Below are positions 1 to 11,072 of a DNA stretch of 64,000 nucleotides, one piece after another (position 1 is the stretch's first letter; every line of letters begins with the position of its first letter). The notes beneath the pieces were generated by a model. It was given only the letters and a program-made list of their open reading frames with translations, was not told the DNA's origin and searched no databases. The stretch lies in assembly GCA_034008185.1 (NCBI GenBank), contig CM067082.1, positions 10,524,984-10,588,983 of the forward strand. Reading direction: 5' to 3'. The DNA comes from Gorsachius magnificus. Its lineage: Eukaryota; Chordata; Aves; Pelecaniformes; Ardeidae. Both the position numbers and the translations under genes were made by a program.

Positions 1-689
1 CATGAATATGGCTATCAGGATATTTGCCAACATTCTCTCTTCTTTAGCATAACAAAAATGTTTCTACCTTACACCTTCATAAATGTACTTGAATCTTGGA
101 AGATGAAGTACAGACTGGAAGAAGAAAACGTCTGTTGGAGGTATCCCTAACCTTCTCTAAGTGCATATGGTAGAATATGAATTGCACTCTTAAATAGCTC
201 TGCTACTAAGAGCTCCCAAACAGCTCTTTGCTGTTAGTTGCAACACAGCAGAAAAAGGCGAGGTTTCATTGGCCATTTCATTTTGAATGGGGAGAAAACG
301 AGAAATAAACAGGAAAATACAGGAATGTCTGTGACCTCTAGAAAGAAAATACAAAGGCACAATGAAGAAGAACAAGCATGAAAAGAGTGAAAGCTGGAAA
401 TGACTCTGTGTTCAGAGCTGGGTGTTGAATATTGGTGAGAAAGTCATGGAAAACTTCATTATCTCACTGGGGAAAAGGGAAGAAATAACACACCATAAAA
501 ATAAATAACAGTGTTTGTGGAGATACGGGGCAAATTAATCAACTGAGAACGCTCTTGTAAACTTGATGAGATAGATGCAACTGTCCAAACTGGGTGCCCT
601 GTGAGATGTCCAGGAACAGCAACCGGAGGTGAAGCAGGGCATCCAAGGGCATTTTATATAGCCCCAGACACTTTCCTGATAGTGAGATA

Positions 690-1045
690 GCCAAACTTAG
701 GTGCCTACATGTGTGGGAGGTGTCTAAAGTCCTGTTTGTGGAGGCTGATGTGTCCAGTGTAATTTTAGGTTCTGTGGAGTATCTGCTCTGGTCTCCATCT
801 GCTGCTCTCTGTCATATCAGCCAATCCACTGCAGATGTCTCAGATATCCTAGGGGATCTCAAAGAGCACCAGCGTTCCCTCCTGTGTCACTACAGGCAAT
901 GGAGACTGCAATGCAGAGCTATTCAGCCATTCTGCCTCAAAGTAGGCACCCAAAGTTGGCCAGTTGAGTTCTTGCAGCTTGCTGGACTGTACCTTCATTG
1001 ACTATAATGTAAGCTTAGACACCTCATGCATGTGTAGACCCCTAT
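690..1045. repeat. probable ancient palindromic repeat relic
   Basis: Two arms, 705-727 and 1015-1037, are reverse complements at 18 of 23 positions, including a perfect 11-base end reading gaggtgtctaa in the left arm. About 287 bp separate them. The layout resembles a non-autonomous DNA transposon or another old palindromic amniote repeat, but no target-site duplication or coding remnant is visible, so the family is unassigned. Confidence 0.35.
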
Positions 1046-1882
1046 GGGTAACGTACATTTAAGTGTTGTACTCTTGTGATGAACTCACCTTAGGGAAACA
1101 GAAGCTTGGAGAAATAAATCTAAATCTGGGTCAATTCTGGGAAAATTGTGAGGGCTGCTGACCTATTGAAGGGATAGGACCTGCTGATCAATTGAAGGGA
1201 GAGCAGTCATGAGGTCAGCAAAGGCAGGTTAAGGTTAAAGCTAGTTTGGAAAGACAAAACAGACCTGGGTCAACTCAATTGCCTGATCTGGCCTCATGTT
1301 GCCTGGAAAAGAAGGCTGCCAGCCATGCAAGCAGTACACCCACCGTGAGGCCGCAGGACCAACAACTGATTCATTTCCATGCAAATAGTGGAGTCAGCTG
1401 CAGTGCTCATCCCAGCAACAATAAACATCAGTGTAAGGCTGCGAAAATGTGACTACATGTTGGTGATATACAAAAAGCCATGCTAAAACCATCAGATAAA
1501 TACAAACCGTCAGTAAGAAACTCTTACAAAATGCATTGCCTGAGGTTTATAGGACCCATCAGGAGGCAGGACAATGTAAAATCTGGTAAAACAGAGCCAG
1601 AGAATGTCCTCGGGGTGGGAGAGCAGCCATTGTAGATCAAGCACGCTAATGGACAAGGGCACAAGAGAAGGAAGTAAAGCTATAAATAAGCTGCTGTGCA
1701 GCCAACGAGCGATGAGAAACGCGCAGTGTAGTCACTAAGGAAGGAAGTTACAAGGCCCCAAAGCAAATGGGTTGCTAAATCTCTGAAAACTAGCACAGAC
1801 AGACTCTCTAGTCCCGTAGCACTGAAAGCCTCGCAGATACTTGGGTATCTGCATCGACCCAAAACCGCTGAACAGAATTGCC

Positions 1883-1896
1883 AAAAAAAAAAAAAA
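1883..1896 (+). repeat. A14 homopolymer
   Basis: A run of 14 A between cagaattgcc and gtgttactgc. No retrocopy body is recognisable upstream, so I treat it as a simple repeat. Confidence 0.8.
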
Positions 1897-4800
1897 GTGT
1901 TACTGCCGATTACCAGTGAGTGAGGCCAGAGCACTTGATTTGTTCAAGACAACACTGTCTGCTGACCATTACATCAAGATGAGTCTTTTGGAGAAGTGCT
2001 GTGGGTAATGAATTTCTCTAGGCTTGAGCTGAGCCTCCTTGAGCCACAGGGAGGGTCTGGTGAACACTGAATCACCAGGGGAAGCCCAACCAGCAACATT
2101 TATGCATGTCTTTCAGAGTGCAATCAAGAGTTTGCTGGATTAGGGGAACCATTCTGAGCACACAGTAACCTGTCTATAATCTGGTGGGGCAACAGTACAG
2201 TTGGCATTGGGGAATTACATGGCTGGTCAAATCAGAAGGAATTAATCCTCCTGAATGCCCAGCGATATACAGAAAGAGCAAAGCATGCAAAAAAGTATCC
2301 CAGCTGTCAAATCCCAACCAGGTTCTTGGAAAAGACCAAAACAGACTTTTAAGAGGGGGATTACATCATGAGAGAGAACTTTCCCAGCTTCTAGTAGGTG
2401 GATAATTTGGAAGCCATTCAGGCAAAACTCCGATGGGGAAACAGAAAACACATTTTGCAAGATATGACATAACCAGGTCCCGTACTCAGACAATCGAGCA
2501 CATGACACAGTAGCAGAGTTCAAGTGACTCAGCACTCCAGGAGAATTTTAATACAAAACTTCCCCTGAGTACACGCAAAGCAATAGGAAAACCAGATCAG
2601 CACTAAATAGCCTGAGCTAAACATCCATCTGGACAAAAGAACAATCATGCAGGCATATCTGGCAGGCTTATATGAAATAGCAAAAGACTCGGGACAGCAG
2701 ATGAAATGAAACCAGTAGCAACAGGATAGTAATGGCAGGGAGCTGGAGCCCATGTAGAACTGAAGCCAAGGCCAGGAAAGCACTTGCAAAACACTCAGCA
2801 ATCAGCTGAGTCAGAGGAAATGGGAGGTGCGAGAGGAGAAGACCCTAAGGAGGACAGCACTGAGCTGTCGGGGCAGCAGGGAGGCAAATCCTGCGCTCAC
2901 AGCGAGCACACACTGGTAGTGGCATCTTTCTTCAAACACCTGCCTGTGAGGAGGATCACGCAATTTAGGAGGCCGCAGGAAAACGGTTGTGAAAGGAATA
3001 ACTGTATATGTGGAATTTCAAGTTAGCAAATGCTTTAAAAAAAAATAAAAAAACAGAGTAAGTGCAACAACTGTCATACAGCTGGAAGGGAGAAGCGCAG
3101 GTTGCAAAAGCACGCATTTTGAAAGAGTTAGTAGAGGAGGCAGTCTGGGTGCATGTGACTGGGGTGCTGGGCCAGAGAGAGGAAGACAAAACCCTTTCAG
3201 GACCTCTGAGTAGGCCAAAAGGAAACATGAACCTGAAGCTCAGATCCCTATCTCTTTTTTTGCCTTCCATATTCCCTCCTAGCTCTTGCAATAGGTGCTG
3301 CCCATCTGTGAGCAGTACACCAGTACACCAAGGAGATACCACATATTGAGCTGGAAACGCTGCAGTCTCTCTTCTGCTCCTAAAAGCCTCAGTAATACAT
3401 TCCTTTCCACAGTTCTTCTGCTTCAAACTGTGCAGAGACACATCAGCACAGTTCCTCCTAATCCTCTCCTGCTCAAACATCCCCTCTTGCTCAGGCGCAT
3501 TTAACTGCTTATTAGGCCACTGCTACATTGAGGTCAGTCATGATTATGCTGTTCAAAATTTCTGAGTGTTTCTTTCCTATTGACTAACCACATCATACAA
3601 TGGACTAATTAACCCACCAGGTTCTCATTAAGCAGTGTTCCTTCACTCTCCTCCAGGACCACCAGCTGTGCTGCAGATTTCCTCTGAGTTTAGGAAAATA
3701 AAAAGATTCATTATCAGAAATTGATTTTTTTTTTCCTTCAGCATGTCACGAGGCTGACGATCAGGTTTAAAATAGCAGCCCCCATACCCTAGGACTTGGG
3801 GAAGGATTTAGACAGTCTCCTGTAGGAGACCGGGATGATGTTTCAGCAACACTGCAGGGAGTGAGGGAAGGATCCCATCATGAGGAGGCCTGGATTCCTC
3901 CCCACATGCCCAGGATGGAGGAAAAAGAATGTTTTACTCTTTTACAGACCATGATGCATTAAACACCACTGCTTAAGGTGAAAATCTCATTTTGGAGGCC
4001 GCAGCAGGTCTTCAACCAATGTGTTCTCCTGCTCTTGGGCAACTCTTCTACCACTCTGGAGCTGATGCTCACCAACTCCCTTGTTTCCCAGAGGAAAACC
4101 AGCAGTACAGATACCTAGGCCCACAAACAGAGAACGGTGCTGAGCCCAACCCAGCCTCAATTTACCCACCCTTTAGGTGTGCAATAGCTTCAGACACCAC
4201 CCAGGACTGAGCAATTCCTACACCTTGGTTTGGGCACCCACCCCTCAGCACACCAGCTGCCCTGTATCCTGGTGAAGGAGCATCTCTCACCTCTGTCAGA
4301 GCCCTGCTCAACCCCTGAATTCACACCCGAACTTCAGGCCTTGCAGCACAAATCATCAGAACAAAAATGTCCTCTGGTCAGGCAAGCCAAAATATTTGAT
4401 TCTCAGACTTTCATTGGTGGTGAACAAATTAGACAACAGTGTGTGGCACAGGTGCCTTGGGTGTGAACTGGCTTTGAAAACTGGAAAAAACCCTCAAAAA
4501 CCTGATTTATTCAAAACATAATGGACCATTTTGTTGTGTCTCAACAACTCCAAGTCAGCGGGGACAGTATTTCTCATACTGGTTGCAGCCAGTTTAAAAG
4601 AGAAGGTTTCCCAGTCAATTGGGGGGATGTTAAGATTGTAAAGAAATGCTTATTCACCATTTAAAATATCACTGATGTATTTCCATAATGAAAATGTATG
4701 TTAATTTGTGTTAAGTGTAATAAAATGTCTACTGTAAATAAAATTTTCTATCGGCCTGTTGTAAGTAAAAGAAAGCATTCTTAAACTAATTTGGGCTTAG

Positions 4801-5118
4801 AAGTTTCATGACCCCATTTCATGAGAATCAGCAGGGTGTTCCCATTTTGAATTGCAAGGAAAAAGCAAGACTTCAAAAATTTTCACTGATACAGGAAAAA
4901 AAAATTGATCTGATGTGTTCCCTGATCTCAGTCACTTTTAAATATTTCATTTAAAATTTAATATTGCTTAGCAGTTTATGAAAATGTATTATTTAAAAAA
5001 TAAGTTGTTTAGACTAAAATCATTCATTCTCAGCATGTTTTCCTTCAAATTCTTTTGAGTCTCATGGTTTTTTGAATGTGACACTTGTAAATTAACTATT
5101 TCCTTTTTTTACTAAAAT

Positions 5119-5133
5119 GGGGGGGGGGGGGGG
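5119..5133 (+). repeat. G15 homopolymer
   Basis: Fifteen consecutive G in an otherwise AT-rich stretch. It could form a G-quadruplex and is a likely site of sequencing length error. Confidence 0.85.
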
Positions 5134-5222
5134 CTCCAGTTGGGCTATTAGAAAATAAAGGCATACTGGAAGATTAAAAGCCCACTTTTCTCACCAATAA
5201 AAGAGTTTCCTTCCACAGAAAA

Positions 5223-5366
5223 TGGAAGCATTCAAGACCAGGTTGGACGGGGCTCTGAGCAACCTGATCTAGTTAGCGGTGTCCCTGCTCACTGCAGGGG
5301 GGTTGGACTAGACGACCTCTAGGGATCCCTTCCAACCCAAAACATTCTATGATTCTATGATTCTAT
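5223..5366 (+). mobile_element. CR1 LINE, 3'-terminal fragment
   Basis: The fragment starts inside the last ORF2 codons (tggaagcattcaagacc) and runs through the short 3' UTR to three tandem copies of the CR1 terminal octamer attctatg. There is no poly-A, as expected for CR1. It is nearly identical to the end of the copy at 27,385-27,676: about four differences over some 120 bp, including the shared six-G stretch and the phrase ggttggactaga. Both therefore belong to one CR1 subfamily. It is severely 5'-truncated, which is usual for CR1 insertions. Confidence 0.9.
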
Positions 5367-5959
5367 AAAAATCTTAAAGTTTCTAATTTTTTAATTAAAT
5401 TGTGCAAAATGGAAATACAAGTGATAAAACATTCATAAGAAAGAAAATCCATATACAGCTAAAAGGCTGTATATTACATTAACTACATTAGAGTATATCG
5501 ATTTTATGAAGTTATCTTTCAACTGCTAATTATAGATTTGCTACAGGATTATAAATATTAATAAAGTGTTTGAGTCAATGTATTAGAAGGAAGAGGCCCT
5601 TTTGAGTACCTGATTTGCAAGACCAGACTGTGGGTTTCCAGCCTCACGCCCAGGCAGGTCTGCTGTGAGAACAGGTCTCCGGGCTGTGTAAGACCTTTGC
5701 GTGAAGCCAGGAGCAGCATGGTGGGGCTTCTCCCTGCCTATTCTTCATGGGTGGGATTTCCCCCGCTCCAGCCCTCTCTGCGGAGATGGAGCTGGGGCCA
5801 CATGAAGAAGGGCCAAGCTGCAGAGCGATACAACAGCTCACCAGGAGCCTGAAGACTTCAAGTAATGTCTGTAAGAGAAAACAGCTTCCTGAACACTGAA
5901 CCAGTGACAAAAGAAGCTTTTTTAACAGACCCTTACAGTTGCTTGGGAATATTTCCTGT

Positions 5960-6005
5960 TGTTCCAAAATCCCTAGACAATCAAAACTCAGTCTTCTGCA
6001 AACCA
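5960..6005 (+). repeat. 46-bp dispersed repeat, copy A
   Basis: Matches 8803-8848 at 43 of 46 positions on the same strand, 2.84 kb apart. Each copy has different flanks. A weaker similarity around the phrase ctggtttta follows downstream of both copies (near 6075 and 9095). This suggests two pieces of one old repeat or a local duplication. In one frame both read VPKSLxNQNSxFCKP-like residues, but no protein family is recognised. Confidence 0.6.
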
Positions 6006-7764
6006 TATTGTGCAGTGCAAACTGTTACTTCTGAGAGAGACAAATGCACCCATCCTAAGTGCACATCCTTATTCAAACTGGTTTTAATTTGGCTTTCCTA
6101 AAAAATCACAGCACCATGTACTATTTGGTGCTAAACGGGCAAAACAAGACCATTTGATCCTGCAAAAATACCACTGCGAGCCATGGAAGTCCTGGGCACA
6201 AAGAACAAGACAGGCAGGTTCAAGTAGTTTTAGCTGAGAAACTTCTTGTTCAGATGACCCCAAACCGGGATCCCTATGCACAGCTAATCCAAGAAAATGT
6301 GGATTACTTTGAAAGTATAGTCCTGGAAGAGTAAGGACTGCTTCAGTGGAGCATATGATATTCCACTTGGATCCCAGCACAGGCATTCAGGGAAAGCTTA
6401 ATGCAGCAGTCTCCTTATTTGTAAATGACGGTCGTTTACTTGTGCACCCTAAAAGCCACGTTTAACCCAACTGGTGAACTCTGCCCAGCTCTGATTTACA
6501 GCATGTTCTGTTTTAAAAAACCTACTTAGTCAACATGTGGGAACAAGGATGGAGGAGGAGCCGGGAACATCTGCTTTCCTTGTCTTGGGCTTGCACTGTT
6601 GCTGCATACAGCTTTTTGCTCTGGAAGAGTGTCAAGCCTGTAATAGTCACCAACTGCTTGGATGCAGCCGTGTGCTCTGATGTTGTTGCTGTCTGTCTTC
6701 CTGCTGTGACTAACTCAGGATTTTTCTGGTTTTGACAGAGTGCTGATGTGCCCGGCGGTTTGCTTGCAGTCTTCACTAGCAGGGCCAGGGTCTCCACGCC
6801 ACACGTCCACCAGCCACCTCATGCTCATGATAAAGGTCATTGATGTTACCAGTGAAACAGCTGCTTCTTATTAAAGATTTCCAGTAAGGTGATCCGGAAA
6901 ACAACTCAGTTTGTGGCAATCTATACCACTGCTGTCACTTTCTATGTGCATTTCTGGGACGAGACTATTATTTTGAAGAAAGAGCAGCATTTTCATTTCA
7001 GAGGTGACAGAGAGGGAGAGGAGGCAGCCCAATGTGGCGTTTGGCTTTGGAGCACGATAGGTCTCAGGTCCAGCAGACAGAGCAGAAGTATGGCTCTGGT
7101 GTAACTGTGCCGCAGAGACTGGATGGCTTCTGTCAAAAATAAGATGTTGCCTCAAGAAGAAATTGGCATAAATCTTATGAAGGGCTGTCCCTCAAGTCTC
7201 TTCTGCCCTGGCATAAGAAGGCTTGAAATGCTCTTTCTAGTCCTTGTGGTTACATCTATGAGCTCTTATCTTCAACACCATAATTTGCTTGGAGTGTGGC
7301 AGGAACTTGACCCTTCCCTTGACAAAACTCTTGCCCCAGCACATGCAAGTGCAGAAATTTCTGCTTGTCTGAAACTCCTGGCTGCTCTTGGTCAGAATAA
7401 CGTGTGATGAGCAATTGCACGAAAGCAAACCCCGTGTCTGTACATCAGGCAGAGGGCTTTCCTCAGCCTCCCTGCACACACACTGCAGCTCTCCCACAAA
7501 TTTTCTTGCTCCCTGCTGCACTCCCAGTGGCACAGAAAGCCTCGGAGGGGGGAGCGAGGCGGCCGCTGTGCTTTGCTTTATTACCATGATGATCAATTAC
7601 AAAATCAGTGTCTCCCAAGGCACAACGGTAAGCGCTCCGTGATGTGTTAAATCACTATAACGATGGCCATGAGAGATGGGTTTGAAGATGCCAAGAGCAC
7701 GGCTGACTTAAGGGAAAGAAAATGGAGCAGGTCCATTTTCTGGAACAGCATCCCTGTTCCCACA

Positions 7765-7825
7765 GGGCCAGATCCTGCCACTCTCACATCTGGTCCTTTG
7801 AAATCACTGCAGCATTAAAGAGTCG
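7765..7825. repeat. relic of old palindromic amniote repeat
   Basis: Begins gggccagatcctgcc and continues with a decayed tggtcctttgaaatcactgc core. I recognise this phrase pattern from widespread ancient repeats of birds, turtles and crocodilians. It is strongly diverged, so boundaries and family are uncertain. Confidence 0.35.
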
Positions 7826-8802
7826 GCGGCTGATTTGGCTGGCTCACAGGCGGTGAAGCAAGTCAGGGCTGAGGATTAACCTTGAGCAAGGGAGGAAAAG
7901 CAGCCCATGGCCAGAGGCTCGCTCAGATGCTCTTTGCAGACTGCACAACCAGGATGCTCAGAGAGACACCCAGAGAGAAGCACCAGCCTGTGACCTGGAA
8001 CAGATTACTCAGATGCTGGTTGTCCCATGCAAACAAATGCCTTTCCAGCCCCATAACCTCCATCCAGCCAACCTGCTGCCCAAAGTGATGATCTGGGCTT
8101 CTGAGCACCATGGGGAAACAGGAGAACTGTGAACTGGAAAATGGGTCTGAGAGCAGATGCGTGTGCTTCCCAAAGCAGCTTCTGCTCCCAGCCATGTAAG
8201 CACAGGCTTGTCTGCAGCTCAAAACTATTGAAAGTCACCACTAATGAGTATCTTCAAAAACACTGCCATTTTTTGTCTCTATTCCATTTCTTTCTCTCTT
8301 TATTTTCAATCTTTCTGGGTCATGCAATGCCAAAGGATGTTATTTTGGTTGTCCTGCATGTTTTCTCTTAGTGCAGCAGATGAAAGGTTGCCCCAGACAC
8401 TGTGTTGTCCATGGCTTTGTCATTTTCCTGGCAGGTTATTTCCCACATTGCAAGGTCATCCTGTACTCTTCAAGCCACTGAGCCGAAGGAGTAGTTGGTC
8501 ACCACTTTTTCCAGTAAGTAGCAACTATGATTGCAGCTCTCTCAGGCTTCCCCATCCCTCTCCCTGCTCTGAACGGCAGTGTTTTTCAGAGTGCAAAGCA
8601 CAGATCAGGACACTACCCCAGGTGGTGTCATTTTTGTGTCATTCACATTTTTCTCACACCAACAGTGAAGCAAACAACAAGGCAGTTTGATGCAGGAACC
8701 CTCACCAGGTCGCATGTCTCTGTCTTCCTGCCTCCCTGCATTAAACTCAAGCTCCAAAACCCTGCCCTCCCTCCTGGCGCATCCTCCTTCTTACTCCCCT
8801 GG

Positions 8803-8848
8803 TGTTCCAAAATCCCTAGGCAATCAAAACTCTGCCTTCTGCAAACCA
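8803..8848 (+). repeat. 46-bp dispersed repeat, copy B
   Basis: Partner of 5960-6005, differing at three positions. The similarity begins abruptly at tgttccaaaatccctag and ends at cttctgcaaacca in both copies, so it is a bounded shared block and not general background similarity. Confidence 0.6.
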
Positions 8849-11046
8849 GTATGTAGCCTCATACACTTCTTTCTCATAGTTGAAGTGCTATTAGTCTCTC
8901 ATCTCCCCATTTGTCGGCCTTTGGGGCCCGCTGGACCTGGAGGCGGGAGCACGATGTGCCATGGAGACAGCAACCTGATGCCAAGGCAGAGCATAGCATC
9001 TGTGAGAAAAGGGGCCACAGCCCAAGATCACAGCCTCCATCCTCGACCTGCCCTGCCCTGCTCCTACATCATCCCTGCCTCCGTCCATACATTCAGGCTG
9101 GTTTTACCCATTTGTTTCCCTGTTAACACACATCTCTGTTGCATTTTCCTGAGGAACCTGGTTGAGCCAGCGGGCTTTGGCATTGCTGTAACAACCAGCT
9201 CTGTTTAACAACTATCACTGGGTTTTCTGAAGACACAACCATGCTTGGACTCACCATCTGCATGTGTCTCTGGGTGCATCCTCTGAGCCCACAGGCCAAT
9301 CTCCACCAAATCTGGGAGGGAGCAAGATATCCCAAAGTGGCTGCATCATAGCCACCTTAGAGGCAAGAGACTCAGCTAAGGAGAAGGCTGCAAAGCAAGC
9401 TCAGCCCTTGCTGGATACAGGAGAGAGATCTCATTAATACTCAAACTCACTTCAAGAAATAAACGTCAATAAGCCTCAAGGCAGAATGGGAATTTAGGTG
9501 CATCATTTCATTCACAAGGTAACTACCTGCTTTCAAAAAGTCATTTGAAGTCAGAGCCGCCAGGGCCCACCTATTACACATGGCTCTGCCTGTGATTGCA
9601 AGGGCTGATTTGTTTTTTCCTAGCCCTCTCCAGCACTCCTTCCTCACATGTCCCACATGGTCACACACCAGCTCTTTAGGACCAGGGTCTGTCACAAGGG
9701 GCTCAACCCCACAGCCACTCCAGCAGCCTGTGGGTCTCAGTGATCTCCATCTGTACCTGAGGAGAAAGGGTGACCTTTGGCTCTGGAGTTATCCAGGCTT
9801 ATCCAAAAGACATTTAATTTTGTTTGCTCCAGTGGGATGGCATTTGGCTTCCTGATCTTCTGTGCAGAGGAAATCTGCTCTCCAGAAATGTTTCTAGGAA
9901 GGGTGACAAATTCATATTTCTGTTCAGTTAACATTTTGGATTTATTTTCATTTAACATTGCTGAAATTCCCAGAGCCGTTCCAGACTATAGCCCTCTAAG
10001 TCTCACCTTCTAAGTCTGCATCCTGTTGTCTGGAGCCGCTGGGGTAAGTGGAAGGAATTGGGGAGGAGGTTTGCAGGTGGTCACTCCAGAGACCAGTGCT
10101 TCTTGTTCTCCCACCTCCAGTGGCTTCATCACCCCAGGCCTGGCCATTCCTTTTAAGATAGTGATGGATGGTTTTACCTGGGCATTGCTAAAGTGGTAAA
10201 AAAGAAGATCTGGCTCTGAATATCCAACTTGCACACCCACAAAATCATTGCAGACTGGTTTTGAAAAGTCAATTACTATCTAGCCTGCTTGTCTTCACAT
10301 TCTGGACGCTAAGCCTGAGCAGCTCTGCGAACATTAGCTCTCTAAAAATATTCTCAAATATTTGAGGAAACAGCATGAAAGAAAAAGAAACGTAAAGCAC
10401 TGACTTAATCTGCGCTCCCCTGAGCGGGTGACAGAGGAAACTTGGTAGCCTCAAGGACTTGTCAGGTAAGGAACAAAACATGAAGGTATGTCTTGAGGAA
10501 TATCTGCCAGTCTCAAAAAAAGCGTGCGCATCTCATCATGGTGATTTTCTGACACCTTCAATAAGATCTCAGTGTGTTTCCATGGGTAATTCAACTTTGA
10601 TTTTCTGTGTTATCCTTCCTTCTGTGCTGTTGTTGCCTCTGCAGGCAGTAAAGAGACATCACAGTGGGCTTCTGGAGGTACAGTGTGGATATACAAGTTG
10701 GCTTGCACATCACTCTAGGGAAACACCTTGGTCTGGACCTCTGTCTGTGCTTGTACAACAGTGGGACCCACCCCTGGTCTTCGTAACTCAATGGCCATCC
10801 CTTGTGGTGCTCCTTTGGAAGCGAGAAGCCCCAAAGCCTGATCCAGATTGAGAATGATATGGTTTCTCTCAGCACGCTTGGTTTCTAACTTCATCCTTGA
10901 TGTTACCATGGTATCATCTGCTGAAATACCACGGTATTTTAGACCCTCCAGGGAAACACAGGAGGCAGCTGGGTTTCTGTTAACTTTCTCCTAGAGAGTT
11001 TCCCTGTGAAAACAGAAAGGAAATGCTGAGTTGAGGAAGAAAGGTT

Positions 11047-11072
11047 AAAAAAAAAAAAAAAGAAAAAAAAAA
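11047..11072 (+). repeat. A-rich run with one interrupting G
   Basis: A15-G-A10 tract. No target-site duplication or retrocopy upstream is evident. Confidence 0.75.

Larger units (their letters stand above)
1..5222. other. unique noncoding sequence, no gene seen
   Basis: Apart from the inverted repeat at 690-1045, I see no exon-like frame, RNA gene or recognisable transposon. All open frames are short, unrelated to any family I know, and sit on both strands at random. The stretch contains an A14 run (1883-1896), an AT-rich zone from about 4620 to 5110 and a G15 run (5119-5133). Its function, if any, cannot be read from sequence alone. Confidence 0.6.

Noticed and set aside
2965..3480. 171-codon minus-strand frame
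   Set aside because: No known motif, low-complexity serine/phenylalanine content, overlapping open frames on both strands; likely chance.
8687..9208. 173-codon plus-strand frame covering one copy of the 46-bp repeat
   Set aside because: No recognisable domain; the resemblance to the frame near 5865-6101 is confined to the 46-bp block and does not extend as protein similarity.
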